Positions 10,413 through 19,444 of a stretch of DNA of 37,029 bases are shown piece after piece (positions within the stretch are counted from its first letter, which is position 1; each line of letters begins with the position of its first letter). Both the position numbers and the translations under genes were made by a program. The notes beneath the pieces were generated by a model, which worked only from the letters and a program-made list of their open reading frames with translations, was not told the origin of the DNA and made no database searches. The DNA lies in contig JAUWYL010000011.1 of assembly GCA_030615855.1 (NCBI GenBank), positions 1 through 37,029 of the forward strand, written 5' to 3'. Source of the DNA: a bacterium. Its GTDB lineage: Bacteria; UBP18; UBA7526.

Positions 10413-11353
10413 TATTCCTCCGCTATTAGATTGCTCAACCTTGCAAACTCTTCCAGGCTCAGGGTTTCTCCTCTTCTCAAGGATTTAATATCCGCTTTCT
10501 CTAAGATTTCCAAAACTTTTTTCTTGCTCAATTTTAAATCCTTTGTTCGACTGAGAGCATTCTTTAGGGTCTTCCTTCTCTGTTCAAAGGCAGCTCTCAC
10601 CACCTTGAAGAATAACTCCTCATCCTTGACCTCGACCGCTGGCTTCTCCAGGACCTCTAAATTCACTACACAAGAGTCAACCTCTGGCTCGGGAAGAAAG
10701 GCACTCCTGGGAACCTTAACCGTAATCTGGGGCCTGGTATAATACTGAACCAATAGAGACAGAGCCCCATAATCCTTAGTGCGGGGCTTAGCTATCATCC
10801 TTCTTCCCACTTCCTTCTGAACCATGATGACGATACTAGACAGGATTTTCCTCGCCTTCAGAAGATGGATAATGATGGGGGTAGTGATGTAGTAGGGAAG
10901 ATTAGCCACCACTTTGACTTTGTTTGCCCGACCTGGCTTCGCCAGGTGCCCGCCAGTTCGCCAGTCTGCCAGTTTGCCAGTTTTAAACTGGGTAACTGGG
11001 TAACTGGGTAACTGGGTAACCAATTTCTTAAGATTTATCTTGAGAATATCAGCATGGATGATTTCTATGTTGGAATAGGGCCTTAAGGTTTCTTTGAGAA
11101 GTTTAACCAGATTTTCATCGAGTTCTATAGCTAAGACCTTTTGGGCTTTTTCTGCCAACTTCTTTGTCAGGGTTCCCATTCCTGGTCCAATCTCAATGAC
11201 GATATCATCTTTACCAAGATCGGCTACTTCTACTATCCTATTTAGTATTCCTTCATCTATTAAAAAGTTCTGTCCCAGCCTCTTCTTTATTCTTATTCCA
11301 TGTTTTCTTAAAAATTCCTTCGTTATTTTAGGCAAAGCCATCTCTCTAGACAT
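10412..11353 (-). CDS. rsmA: 16S rRNA dimethyladenosine transferase KsgA/RsmA
   Basis: Dimethylates two adjacent adenosines near the 3' end of 16S rRNA during small-subunit maturation. It has KKRLGQNFLID, the SAM-binding IEIGPGMGTLT (about residues 53-63), AIELDE, and the catalytic NLPYYITTPI (about 151-160), then QKEVGRRMIAKP and the C-terminal helical domain. At 313 residues it is about 30-40 longer than usual; the excess is residues about 111-145, encoded by two 8-bp tandem arrays and a palindrome between motifs IV-proximal HADIL and the NLPY strand. The surA-pdxA-ksgA order is conserved in many bacteria. Confidence 0.94.
   Translation of the reverse strand: MSREMALPKITKEFLRKHGIRIKKRLGQNFLIDEGILNRIVEVADLGKDDIVIEIGPGMGTLTKKLAEKAQKVLAIELDENLVKLLKETLRPYSNIEIIHADILKINLKKLVTQLPSYPVTQFKTGKLADWRTGGHLAKPGRANKVKVVANLPYYITTPIIIHLLKARKILSSIVIMVQKEVGRRMIAKPRTKDYGALSLLVQYYTRPQITVKVPRSAFLPEPEVDSCVVNLEVLEKPAVEVKDEELFFKVVRAAFEQRRKTLKNALSRTKDLKLSKKKVLEILEKADIKSLRRGETLSLEEFARLSNLIAEE
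10931..11020 (-). repeat. Composite palindrome plus two 8-bp tandem arrays inside ksgA
   Basis: Three parts in order (plus strand): a perfect hairpin ACCTGGC-ttc-GCCAGGT (10931-10947), four copies of GCCAGTYY (10952-10983), and just over four copies of ACTGGGTA (10987-11020). The junction of the two arrays is itself a dyad, CCAGTT-tta-AACTGG. The whole segment stays open in the ksgA frame. Confidence 0.92.
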
Positions 11354-11480
11354 AATAGGCTATCCTTAGAAGGTTACGTTAAAGGGTTAGGGTTAGGAAG
11401 CCCGTATCGGTAACGTTAAGGGATTAGGTAGTAACGTAACCGTAACCGAACTACGAAACGGGTATCGTAACCTTAACTGA
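11354..11480 (-). repeat. Spacer between pdxA and ksgA of GTTAGG/GTAACG words
   Basis: A 127-base gap with repeated GGTTAG, GTAACG and GTAACC words and a GATCACC pair at 11479-11492 that covers the pdxA stop codon. No gene or clear promoter is visible. Confidence 0.5.
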
Positions 11481-12489
11481 TCACCGATCACCTTTCTTTG
11501 CTTTGGCCAATTTGACTGCTAATTTTATAGCTTCTATTAGGCTGGTGGGATTGGCAATTCCCTTCCCCACAATTTCATAGGCCGTTCCATGGTCAACAGA
11601 GGTTCTGATAATGGGGAGGCCCAGAGTAATATTCACCCCCTTATCAAAGGCAAGCATCTTCAAAGGGATTAATCCCTGATCATGATACATACATACCACA
11701 CAGTCAAACTCGCCTTTTAGAGTGCGTTGGAAGACAGTATCTGGAGAGATAGGTCCTTCTGCTTTTATCCCTTTCTTCTTCGCCTTTTTCACTGCCGGAA
11801 TAATAAACTTTTTCTCCTCTTTACCAAATAGCCCTTCCTCTCCTGCATGGGGGTTTAAACCTGCTACTCCAATCCTTGGCTTTCTAATACCAAAATATTT
11901 CATATTATCCCAGGCCAGTCTTATGGTCTGATAGATCTTCTCTTTACTCAAAGAGGAACTTACCTTACTTAAAGGTAGATGAGTGGTTACCAGGACTACT
12001 TTTAAAGGACCTCCCATAAGCATCATGGCATAATTCTTTGTCTTGGTAAGATGGGTTAAAAGTTCTGTATGACCAAGAAACCTAAATCCCGCCCTTTGTA
12101 ATCCTTTTTTATTTACTGGAGCAGTAGTAATAGCGTCGATCTCACCCTCTTTTGCCAAAGAGACCGCCTTCTTTATATAGTCTACTGCTGCTTTAGCAGC
12201 CATTTTATTAACCTTTCCTATTTTGAGGCTTCCAAGCCTGATATTTTTTAAATCTATCAGATCAATGGTCCCAAATTTAAACTCTGCTTCTTCTATTTTT
12301 GAGATAGAATTGATTCGGCAGGAAGACTTCACTAGTTTAATTGCTTTCTGCAATATCTTCCCATCTCCGATGACTAATGGGGAGGAGATTTTATAAATCT
12401 CTTTTTCGCTTAAAGGCCTTTACAATAATTTCTGGCCCAATCCCCGCCGCATCCCCCATAGTAATCCCAATCATCGGTCTTTTACTCAT
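11481..12489 (-). CDS. pdxA: 4-hydroxythreonine-4-phosphate dehydrogenase PdxA, interrupted by a frameshift
   Basis: Enzyme of deoxyxylulose-phosphate-dependent pyridoxal phosphate synthesis. The normal N-terminus (MSKRPMIGITMGDAAGIGPEI) starts at ATG 12489 after AAGGAG, but that frame stops at 12391. The rest, from KISSPLVIGDGKILQ onward, is in another frame. Removing one base of the AAA at 12412-12414 restores one 335-residue protein of normal length. Metal and substrate motifs are present in the main part: TTAPVNKKGL, GHTELL, VTTHLPL, NPHAGEEGLFG and YHDQGLIPLK. The frameshift is either a sequence error or a real lesion; without correction the first in-frame ATG of the long part (12353) would give a protein lacking the N-terminal strand. 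Confidence 0.88.
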
Positions 12490-12506
12490 CCAAAACTCCT
12501 TAAGTG

Positions 12507-12532
12507 AAAAAAGAGAGCATCCATCCGCTCTC
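12507..12532 (-). terminator. Rho-independent terminator after surA
   Basis: On the minus strand the perfect 6-bp stem GAGAGC/GCTCTC with an 8-base loop is followed by six T. It lies about 20 bases before the surA stop-distal end and 18 bases before the pdxA start, so pdxA must be read through it or from a promoter inside the stem region or surA. Confidence 0.75.
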
Positions 12533-12552
12533 CCTAATTATTTTTCTTGTGA

Positions 12553-13428
12553 TCAGAGTCTGATCTCAATCTCCTGTTTTGTTTTTAGTTTTTCCAGATA
12601 TTCTTTAAGTTTCTCTTCCATTTTCTGGGAAGAGAGGATATTTCTGATTATTTCCTTTACTTCTGAAAGTTTCCTCAATCTCGCTTTCTCTTTCTTTTCC
12701 AGTTTGATGATATGATAGCCAGCCTCTGTCTTAATTATCGGACTTATCTCTCCCTTTTTCAGACTAGAGGCTACCTCTTCAATTCTCCTATCGAGCTGGC
12801 CCCTTTTAAAAGAGCCCAGATATCCTTCCTTTACTGTCTCTTCAAAAGGTGCCCCAGACTTTAACTCTTCCAGTATCTTGCGAGCCTGAGAATAATCCTT
12901 AAAAAGAACGTGTCTTATTTTCACCCTCTCTTCTTCTCTAAACCTTCCTTTGTTCTTCTCATAATAGTCTCTAATCTCTTTCTTTGTTACCTCAACCTCG
13001 GGCTTCACCTCTTTATCAATGAGTTTTTTAATTATGAGTTCTTCTTCATATTTTTTTTCCAAATCCTCTATCTTTATTCCTTCTCGTTCCAGGGCCAGCT
13101 CAAAGGCCTTCTCAGAAAGAAACCCTGCTTTTACTCTCTCAATGTTCTCCTGAATCTCACCTTTTGATACCTTAATCCTCTTTCTCGTGGCTTCCTGAAG
13201 AAGGAGTCTATTCTCAATCATCCTCTCCAGTAGCTCCCTCTTAGAAGGCATTCTTTCCCCTTCAGGGAGAGCGCTCTTTAATTGCTGGTAAGTCTCCCCC
13301 AGTTCAGAGAGGGTAATGATCTCATCGTTTATCCGGGCAACGACACGCTCCACGATCTCGGCCTGGGAATAACTGGTAAAAATCAGTATTAAAAACAGAG
13401 AAAATAGGAAAAATTTATTGGGATTCAT
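12553..13428 (-). CDS. surA: SurA-like periplasmic chaperone / peptidyl-prolyl isomerase
   Basis: 291 residues from ATG 13428, chosen for the GGAG site nine bases upstream and because the following 24 residues form a signal peptide (ending SYSQAE). The SurA N-terminal domain begins IVERVVARINDEIITLSEL; a parvulin domain of the PpiC type follows (RVKIRHVLFKDYSQARKI ... SPIIKTEAGYHIIKLEKK). Such proteins escort outer-membrane proteins through the periplasm, so this supports a diderm envelope. It is preceded by a second parvulin protein and followed by pdxA, the usual surA-pdxA-ksgA order. Confidence 0.88.
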   Translation of the reverse strand: MNPNKFFLFSLFLILIFTSYSQAEIVERVVARINDEIITLSELGETYQQLKSALPEGERMPSKRELLERMIENRLLLQEATRKRIKVSKGEIQENIERVKAGFLSEKAFELALEREGIKIEDLEKKYEEELIIKKLIDKEVKPEVEVTKKEIRDYYEKNKGRFREEERVKIRHVLFKDYSQARKILEELKSGAPFEETVKEGYLGSFKRGQLDRRIEEVASSLKKGEISPIIKTEAGYHIIKLEKKEKARLRKLSEVKEIIRNILSSQKMEEKLKEYLEKLKTKQEIEIRL

Positions 13429-13688
13429 ATTTATTCGCTCCTTACTTGTTATACTTTGAAGGGTTGCACTGAAAAAATTAAATATCAAAATTAAATATCA
13501 AAATTACATATTAAAAATCAAGATGATTTAAAACAGCATAGATACACATTAATAGGGTAAGCATAAGTTTAATTTTACATTTTACATTGTCATTTTGCAT
13601 TTTCATTTTTGATTTTTGATATTACACTATATCATTTGGTGCGGGCTTCGTTACCGTAACCCTTAGACGTAACCTATCTCCTTCTATA
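13429..13688 (-). repeat. AT-rich repeat spacer between the PpiC lipoprotein and surA
   Basis: A 260-base gap without a gene. It contains three copies of a 13-base unit TTAAATATCAAAA (13478-13516, third copy diverged) and a run of ACATTTT/GCATTTT/TGATTTT words near 13570-13625, then GTTACCGTAACC-type words near 13650. No clear promoter is visible. Confidence 0.65.
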
Positions 13689-14591
13689 TTATCTCAACAT
13701 TTCTTCATTGATCTCAATCTCTACCCGGACACGGAGACCCAAGAGCCACTCTTTTAATGCCCCCTCCCTTCTCTCAAGAAGGAGCTTCTCTTTAATCTCC
13801 TTTCTGGCCTCTTTCAGACTCAGTATCCGAGGAGTTTTTATCTCCTCCAGCTTAAAGATATGCCAGCCATAGGGAGATTCTACGGGATAGCTCACTTCGC
13901 CTGGAGAAAGCTTGCCCACTGCCTCTTCCCATTCAGCGAGCATCTCTTCCTTAGAGAAGTAGCCCATATCCCCTCCCCGCTCCTTATCCGGACTCAAAGA
14001 TCTCTTCCGGGCCAGTTCTTCAAACCCTTCTCCCTTTCCCAAGGCCTTGAGGATCTCCTCGGCCTCTGCTTGGCTTTCCACCAGAATCTGACGGATCCTG
14101 AACTTCTTTGGTTCTCTGAATTGGTCTTGATGCTCCTGGTAGTAAGCAGTAATTTCTTTCTCGTTCACCTTTATGGGAAGATAGACCTGGGAGGTAATGA
14201 GTTTCTCAATCAGGATATCCTTTCTTATTTTTTCCTTCCATTCCTCAAAGGTTGTTTCCTCCTTATTTAAAAAAGTAATGAACTCGCTCTTGGGATAGGA
14301 ACCCATGGTCTCTCTTATTCTCTGGTTTAACTCCTCATCAGTAACCCTCAATCCCAACCTTCTCGCTTCCTGAAGCTTGAGCCTCTTCTCAATTAATTGA
14401 TCGAGAACCCTTCTCTTTAGGGCAGGGATCTCCTCTCTACTCGGAGAATAGGGTGAGAGGGCTTTATTGAACTCCTCTAAGGTAATGGGCTCTCCATTAA
14501 ACCGAGCAACTATCCCCTTCTCCTCCGGCTTCTTCCTACAACCACAGATTAAAAGCAAAAGAGCCAAAAATAAAAGAATTATTTTTTTCAC
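13689..14591 (-). CDS. PpiC/parvulin-type peptidyl-prolyl isomerase lipoprotein
   Basis: 300 residues beginning with a lipoprotein signal peptide whose lipobox is ICGC (cysteine about residue 18). A SurA_N-like helical region (GIVARFNGEPITLEEFNKAL ...) is followed by a parvulin domain with FRIRQILVESQAEAEEIL, LSPDKERGGDMGYFSKEEM and SPYGWHIFKLEE. Likely anchored in a membrane facing the periplasm and acting as a foldase together with surA, its downstream neighbour with the same architecture; the two are probably duplicates. Confidence 0.88.
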   Translation of the reverse strand: MKKIILLFLALLLLICGCRKKPEEKGIVARFNGEPITLEEFNKALSPYSPSREEIPALKRRVLDQLIEKRLKLQEARRLGLRVTDEELNQRIRETMGSYPKSEFITFLNKEETTFEEWKEKIRKDILIEKLITSQVYLPIKVNEKEITAYYQEHQDQFREPKKFRIRQILVESQAEAEEILKALGKGEGFEELARKRSLSPDKERGGDMGYFSKEEMLAEWEEAVGKLSPGEVSYPVESPYGWHIFKLEEIKTPRILSLKEARKEIKEKLLLERREGALKEWLLGLRVRVEIEINEEMLR

Positions 14592-14786
14592 TTTCTCCCT
14601 CCATTAAATTATTCGTGTCAATTCGTGTTTTGTTTATTTCATTATTTACTTTGCAGTTCGTGCCAATGCTTAATATTAAACGGCGCACTTCGTTCTCCGC
14701 CGTTGATGATTAAATGTTAATCAATTTGATGCTCTCTAGGATGCCAGCAAAGTGCATCCTGTTATTCGTGTTTACAGTTTAACATA
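14592..14786 (-). repeat. Repeat-containing spacer between mfd and the PpiC lipoprotein
   Basis: A 195-base gap without a gene. It contains ATTCGTGT words repeated at about 14611-14629 and again near 14764, and an imperfect CGGCG...CGCCG dyad near 14680-14703. Confidence 0.5.
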
Positions 14787-17700
14787 TCAAAGGAGTTTTT
14801 GCAAAACATTCGATAAAGTTCCTACGCTCTTCCTTTTCAGGAGAAAAGAGATTCTATTCTCTTCTTGGAATATCTTACCTTTAATGAGATTCTTAATATT
14901 TTTAGGAACTTCTTCCTTGCTTCTCCACTTTAGCCCTATTTTTTCTTTTTCTTTAGTGATCTCTACAATCCCCAATCTCTGGGCAAGGATCCTCAAGTCC
15001 ATAATCCCTAATAGATTCTTTGCCTCTTCTGGTAGAGAGCCAAACCTATCCTTTAATTCCTCTTCTAAATCCTTAATCTTTTCTTCTCTTAGGGAGGAAG
15101 CCATTCTTTTATAGAGAGTAATCCTCTGTGTCTGATCTGGGATATATTCTTGGGGGAGATAGGCTTTAATATCCAGAGTAATTTTGGGAGAAGGAAGAGG
15201 AGCAAGAGGCTCTTTCCCCTTTAGTCTGGCCACCGCCTCTTCCAGTAACTTACAGTATAAGTCGAAGCCCACCTCCATGATATAACCCGATTGCTCCGGG
15301 CCTAAGATATTCCCCGCTCCTCGGATCTCCAGATCCTTCATGGCAATCTTAAAGCCAGAACCCAACTCTGTAAAGTGAGAGATGGTGGCCAGCCTCTTTG
15401 CCTGAACAGAAGAGAGGGGATATCTCCTGGGATAGAAGAAGTAGGCGTAGGCCTTATTGCGGCCCCTTCCCACGCGACCCCTAAGCTGATAGAGGGTAGA
15501 GAGCCCGAAGTCCTGGGCATCTTTAACAATGAGGGTATTGACATTCGGGATATCCAGTCCAGACTCCACGATGACGGTAGAGACTAAGATATCAACCTCT
15601 CTTCTTACGAACTTTAGCATCACCTCTTCTAATTCTCTTTCCGCCATCCTTCCATGGGCTATGGCAATCCTTGCCTTGGGAAAGACCTTTTTTAAACTTT
15701 TGGCTAAGCCAGGGATATTTTCTATTCTATTATGGACGAAGTAGACCTGTCCCTTTCTCAAGAGTTCAAATTCAATGGCTTTCTTTACTATCCTCTCATC
15801 ATACTCTGTAACATAGGTAGCGATGGGTAGCCTTCCTTCTGGTGGGGTGTTGACAATACTCATGTCCCAGATCCCGGATAGTGAAAGATGTAGGGTGCGG
15901 GGAATGGGTGTGGCACTTAAGGTTAAGACATCGACCAGCTTTCTCAAGGCCTTCAACCTTTCTTTGTGCCTCACCCCAAAGCGTTGCTCCTCATCAATGA
16001 TGACCAGTCCCAGGTCCTTGAAGTCCACATCCTTCTGGATAAGCCGGTGGGTTCCGATGATGATATCGACCAGTCCCTTCTTCAAATTCTTTACGATCTT
16101 CTCCTGCTCGGTCTTGGTCCGGAATCGGGAGAGCATCTCGATCCTGACTGGCCAGTCGGCGAACCTCTCTCTGAAAGTATGATAGTGCTGCTCTGCCAAA
16201 ATGGTGGTCGGGGTTAAGAGTGCCGCCTGTTTCCCATCCATGGCCGCCTTGAAGGCTGCCCGCATGGCGATCTCTGTCTTGCCATACCCTACATCCCCGC
16301 AGATTAGTCTATCCATGGGATGGGGGTCTTCCATATTTCTCTTCACCTCTTCTATGGCCCTTGCCTGATCCGGGGTCTCGGAATAGATGAAGGCAGAGTC
16401 AAACTCCATCTGCCAGTGGTCATCTTCGGGAAAGGGGTAACCTTTAAAGGCCTTCCTTGAGGCATAGAGGTTCAGAAGTTCCTCTGCCAATTCTCTCACC
16501 CTCTCCCTTATTCTCTCCTTCACCCTCTTCCAAGAGACTCCTCCCAATCTATATATTCTCGGCCGATATCCCTCTGTTCCGATATACTTACTGATAAGAT
16601 GGCTTTTATCTATAGGAATGTAGAGTCTATCCCCACCGGCATATCTCAGAGATGAGAAGTCCATCTCTCCTCCCCCCACCTTCAACCTCTTCAGACCCTC
16701 ATAGATTCCGATGCCATAATCCTGATGGACAACATAGTCTCCTTCTTCTAATTCAAAGAAGGTAGAGATAGGAACCCCTTCCCTATATCTAAACTTCTCC
16801 AAATACTTTCTCTGGCCATATCTTCCGAAGATCTCTTCATCTGTAAGAATGGCCATCTTAAGTCTTAGAGCTAAGAAACCACTTGAGAGTGGCCCTATCT
16901 TTACTTTCAATCCCTTCAAATCCTTGAGAAGTTCAAGGTATCTTTCTCTTTGACCCTGGTTATCGGCAAAGATGAGTATTCTATAATTTTCTTTCTGCCA
17001 TTTTTTTATTCTCTCTTTTAAGAAGTCGATTTTGCGATGGAAGTTTTCCATAGGCTGGGTGGTGAAGTCAATTGCTCCTTCTTGAAAAAATGGAAGAAAA
17101 TGAATTACTTGGTGATGGGTGATGGGTGATGGGTGATGGGTTTCTTCTGTGGCAATTAAGGTATTCTTCGGTAAATAGTCAAAGAGGGTGGCTTTTCCCT
17201 GAGAGGTAAAAGGAATAATCTGGGCCTCTTTTATTCTTTCAATTGACCTCTGGGTAAGGGGATCAAATCTTCTCAGGGATTCTGTCTTTTCTCCAACCAA
17301 TTCTATTCTCAGAGGATTCTCATCCTGGGGTGACCAGATATCTATGATCCCTCCCCGCATGCTAAACTCTCCTCTCCTCTCAATCATAGGGGCTCCCTCA
17401 TATCCCGAAGAGACCAACCTTTTGATAAATCTTTCTCGCTTTAAGTCCTTATTTACCTTTATTTTAGAGGAAAATTTTAAGAAGTCATCTGGCGAGATTA
17501 TTCTCTTTTTAAGTGTTTCTTGCTCTATCACAAGGAGAAAATTGGTAAGGGAAAGAAGATAAAAAAGACAGGACAGTCTTTCATTTGCTCCTTCGCTAGG
17601 AAAAGAGAGAAGGGGGTTCTTAATGCCAAAGATGCGAAGGTTTTCCTCCATCTCGATTCTTTTCTCTTCGTCTGAAGTAATAATCAAGATGGGGCGGGAT

Positions 17701-17831
17701 AATTTCTTAGATAAAGAAGAAAGGAGAAGGGCCTTAGCGCTTCCCCAGAGCCCAGAGACCCTGACTTCTCTCTCGCCCTTTTTTAAATCGTTTAAGACTC
17801 TCTTTAATCCTTTTGACTTCCCAAAATCCAT
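14787..17831 (-). CDS. mfd: Transcription-repair coupling factor Mfd
   Basis: Superfamily 2 translocase that removes stalled RNA polymerase at lesions and recruits UvrA. Visible parts: a reduced UvrB-like N-terminal region with MRGGIIDIWSP (family MRGGIIDVFP), the RNA polymerase-interacting domain with EEGDYVVHQDYGIGIYEGL, the helicase core with Walker A GDVGYGKTE (near residue 510), IDEEQRFGV (near 613), TLSATPIPRTL and QLRGRVGRG, and the C-terminal D7 domain. At 1014 residues it is shorter than the usual 1,100 or more, mainly in the N-terminal part. ATG 17831 is preferred over 17837 because AAGGA then sits 5 bases ahead. Residues about 231-240 come from a 7-bp tandem array. Confidence 0.95.
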   Translation of the reverse strand: MDFGKSKGLKRVLNDLKKGEREVRVSGLWGSAKALLLSSLSKKLSRPILIITSDEEKRIEMEENLRIFGIKNPLLSFPSEGANERLSCLFYLLSLTNFLLVIEQETLKKRIISPDDFLKFSSKIKVNKDLKRERFIKRLVSSGYEGAPMIERRGEFSMRGGIIDIWSPQDENPLRIELVGEKTESLRRFDPLTQRSIERIKEAQIIPFTSQGKATLFDYLPKNTLIATEETHHPSPITHHQVIHFLPFFQEGAIDFTTQPMENFHRKIDFLKERIKKWQKENYRILIFADNQGQRERYLELLKDLKGLKVKIGPLSSGFLALRLKMAILTDEEIFGRYGQRKYLEKFRYREGVPISTFFELEEGDYVVHQDYGIGIYEGLKRLKVGGGEMDFSSLRYAGGDRLYIPIDKSHLISKYIGTEGYRPRIYRLGGVSWKRVKERIRERVRELAEELLNLYASRKAFKGYPFPEDDHWQMEFDSAFIYSETPDQARAIEEVKRNMEDPHPMDRLICGDVGYGKTEIAMRAAFKAAMDGKQAALLTPTTILAEQHYHTFRERFADWPVRIEMLSRFRTKTEQEKIVKNLKKGLVDIIIGTHRLIQKDVDFKDLGLVIIDEEQRFGVRHKERLKALRKLVDVLTLSATPIPRTLHLSLSGIWDMSIVNTPPEGRLPIATYVTEYDERIVKKAIEFELLRKGQVYFVHNRIENIPGLAKSLKKVFPKARIAIAHGRMAERELEEVMLKFVRREVDILVSTVIVESGLDIPNVNTLIVKDAQDFGLSTLYQLRGRVGRGRNKAYAYFFYPRRYPLSSVQAKRLATISHFTELGSGFKIAMKDLEIRGAGNILGPEQSGYIMEVGFDLYCKLLEEAVARLKGKEPLAPLPSPKITLDIKAYLPQEYIPDQTQRITLYKRMASSLREEKIKDLEEELKDRFGSLPEEAKNLLGIMDLRILAQRLGIVEITKEKEKIGLKWRSKEEVPKNIKNLIKGKIFQEENRISFLLKRKSVGTLSNVLQKLL
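17114..17141 (-). repeat. 7-bp tandem array inside mfd
   Basis: Four perfect copies of GATGGGT (plus strand), read in frame as THHPSPITHHQ within a poorly conserved N-terminal linker of Mfd. Confidence 0.95.
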
Positions 17832-17837
17832 TAGCAT

Positions 17838-18144
17838 CCTTAAGATATCCTCGCTACGCTCGGAATCTGATTACACAGATTTTAGGATGATTACACAGAT
17901 TTCCTCGTCAATAACTAATCTGTGTAATCTTGTCTTTAATCGGTGTAATCAAGGATTTCTGATTTTTTCAGAAATCTTCTCTAATTTTAGCACAATCTCC
18001 CCAAAAACACAAAACGCAGAAGCCTATTAAGACTCCTGCTTCAATTCATTCTCTGGTGGCGCAGAGTAATAGTGTGCTGTTAGATTGGATTTACAAAATA
18101 TTTAAGGTTAAAGTCATAATGTAGGCAATCTCCCTGATGATTCA
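17838..18144 (-). repeat. Gap between acr3 and mfd with inverted and direct repeats
   Basis: A 307-base stretch without a gene. GATTACACAGATTT occurs twice directly (17869-17882, 17889-17902) and its complement AATCTGTGTAATC once exactly (17917-17929) and once as AATCGGTGTAATC (17938-17950), so long hairpins are possible. A perfect 9-bp stem GATTTCTGA/TCAGAAATC lies at 17954-17976. The arsenic operon terminator is at its upstream part. I see no convincing promoter for mfd. Confidence 0.7.
18002..18039 (-). terminator. Probable terminator of the arsenic operon
   Basis: On the minus strand a 7-bp stem GCAGGAG/CTTCTGC (one G-U pair) with a 10-base loop is followed by a T-rich run GTTTTGTGTTTTTG. 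Confidence 0.5.
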
Positions 18145-19326
18145 TTAAATAGCTTTTCTTACCTCAAACCATTTGTGTGTTCTTAGACATATCTTCACCA
18201 ACATTAACATCACGGGAACTTCAATGAGCACTCCCACAACTGTTGCCAGGGCTGCTCCGGAAGATAATCCAAACAACATCGTGGCGGTAGCAATGGCTAC
18301 CTCAAAATGATTGCTGGCCCCGATCATAGCAGAGGGAGCGGCATCTTCATACTGGAGTTTAAGAATTCTTGCCAGTCCATAAGTGAGCCAGAATATGAGA
18401 TTCGTCTGAATGAAAAGCGGGATAGCTATCCATAGGATAGTGAGGGGTTTGGTTAAAATTATGTTACCTTTAAATGAAAAGAGTAAAACAAGAGTAAATA
18501 AAAGTGCAATAATTGATACTGGTGTGAGTAAATGTAAAAATTTCTCCCTGAACCATTCCTCACCTTTTACCTTTATTATCCATTTTCTTGAAAAATATCC
18601 GGCAACAAGGGGCAGGGCGACATAAATACTGATGGAAAGTAATAATGCCTGCCAGGGAACAGGTAACCTGCCTATACCAAGTAGAAATCCACCAAGAGGC
18701 CCATAGAGAACAAGCATTGTTAGAGAATTTATTGCTACCATAACCAGGGTATGTCCGTCATTACCTTTTGCCAGAAAGCCCCAGACGAGAACCATTGCCG
18801 TGCAGGGGGCAATCCCCAGAAGAATACATCCGGCAAGATAACTCCTCCACAGTGGAATCTCAAGCATTTTCAATCCGTTATGCACAACAACAGTGCCAGC
18901 ACCATGAACCGCTCCCACTATCCAATCAGTAGCACCGGGTGGTAGTTTGACATAATCAACCGCATTGGTTCCAATAAATTTCTTGAAAAGAAACCCGAGA
19001 AAAAAAAGAGAGATAGCATACATAGTAAATGGCTTAACAGCCCAGTTGGCAAATAAAGTTAATCCTACTGGCTTGGGAGATTTCCCGGCTTTAAGTACCT
19101 CGGCAAAATCTATCTTAATCATAATGGGATACATCATAAAAAATAAACAGACTGCAATGGGAATGGAAACTACCGGTGCTTCCTTAACATAAATTGCCAG
19201 TCCATCCAGAAATTTCGCCATATTCGGCGCAATTTTACCAATAATAATGCCGGCACCAATGCATAATAAAACCCAGAAAGTAAGATACTTTTCAAAGATA
19301 TTAAGCTTTCTTCCTCCGTTAGCCAT
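18145..19326 (-). CDS. acr3: ACR3-family arsenite efflux permease
   Basis: 393-residue membrane protein of the BART superfamily with about ten hydrophobic segments. It carries the family's conserved cysteine in [12 protein letters not shown] (Cys about 175) and the motif [14 protein letters not shown] near the end, both typical of ACR3 arsenite/proton antiporters. A long loop (about residues 115-160) precedes the cysteine helix. It is the last gene after arsR in an operon with an ArsR-type operator, so it should be induced by arsenite or antimonite. Confidence 0.94.
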   Translation of the reverse strand: MANGGRKLNIFEKYLTFWVLLCIGAGIIIGKIAPNMAKFLDGLAIYVKEAPVVSIPIAVCLFFMMYPIMIKIDFAEVLKAGKSPKPVGLTLFANWAVKPFTMYAISLFFLGFLFKKFIGTNAVDYVKLPPGATDWIVGAVHGAGTVVVHNGLKMLEIPLWRSYLAGCILLGIAPCTAMVLVWGFLAKGNDGHTLVMVAINSLTMLVLYGPLGGFLLGIGRLPVPWQALLLSISIYVALPLVAGYFSRKWIIKVKGEEWFREKFLHLLTPVSIIALLFTLVLLFSFKGNIILTKPLTILWIAIPLFIQTNLIFWLTYGLARILKLQYEDAAPSAMIGASNHFEVAIATATMLFGLSSGAALATVVGVLIEVPVMLMLVKICLRTHKWFEVRKAI

Positions 19327-19353
19327 AATTATTTCTTCTTCAAACGTCCCAGA

Positions 19354-19443
19354 TTAATTATAATCCTTCCCGGCAACCGTTATTAAGATAACAATATATT
19401 CTCTTAAAGCAATTAAACCTGCTTTTAATATTTCTAATAACAT
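19354..19443 (-). CDS. Small hydrophobic ORF between arsR and acr3 (29 residues)
   Basis: ATG 19443 follows the arsR stop by one base (TAATATG), with AAGGGG as ribosome binding site inside the end of arsR. The 29-residue product starts MLLEILKAGLIALREYIVIL and has one hydrophobic stretch. It could be a small membrane protein of the arsenic operon, a leader that couples translation, or the remaining N-terminus of a permease. No family is recognised with certainty. Confidence 0.4.
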   Translation of the reverse strand: MLLEILKAGLIALREYIVILITVAGKDYN

Positions 19444-19444
19444 A

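Noticed and set aside
11494-12353. pdxA as an intact shorter gene starting at ATG 12353
   Set aside because: The missing N-terminal MIGITMGDAAGIGPEI segment is present just upstream in another frame with its own ribosome binding site, so a frameshifted full-length gene is the better reading.
17838-18144. Riboswitch or other structured RNA upstream of mfd
   Set aside because: The hairpins come from simple inverted words; no known riboswitch core can be recognised and mfd is not usually under such control.
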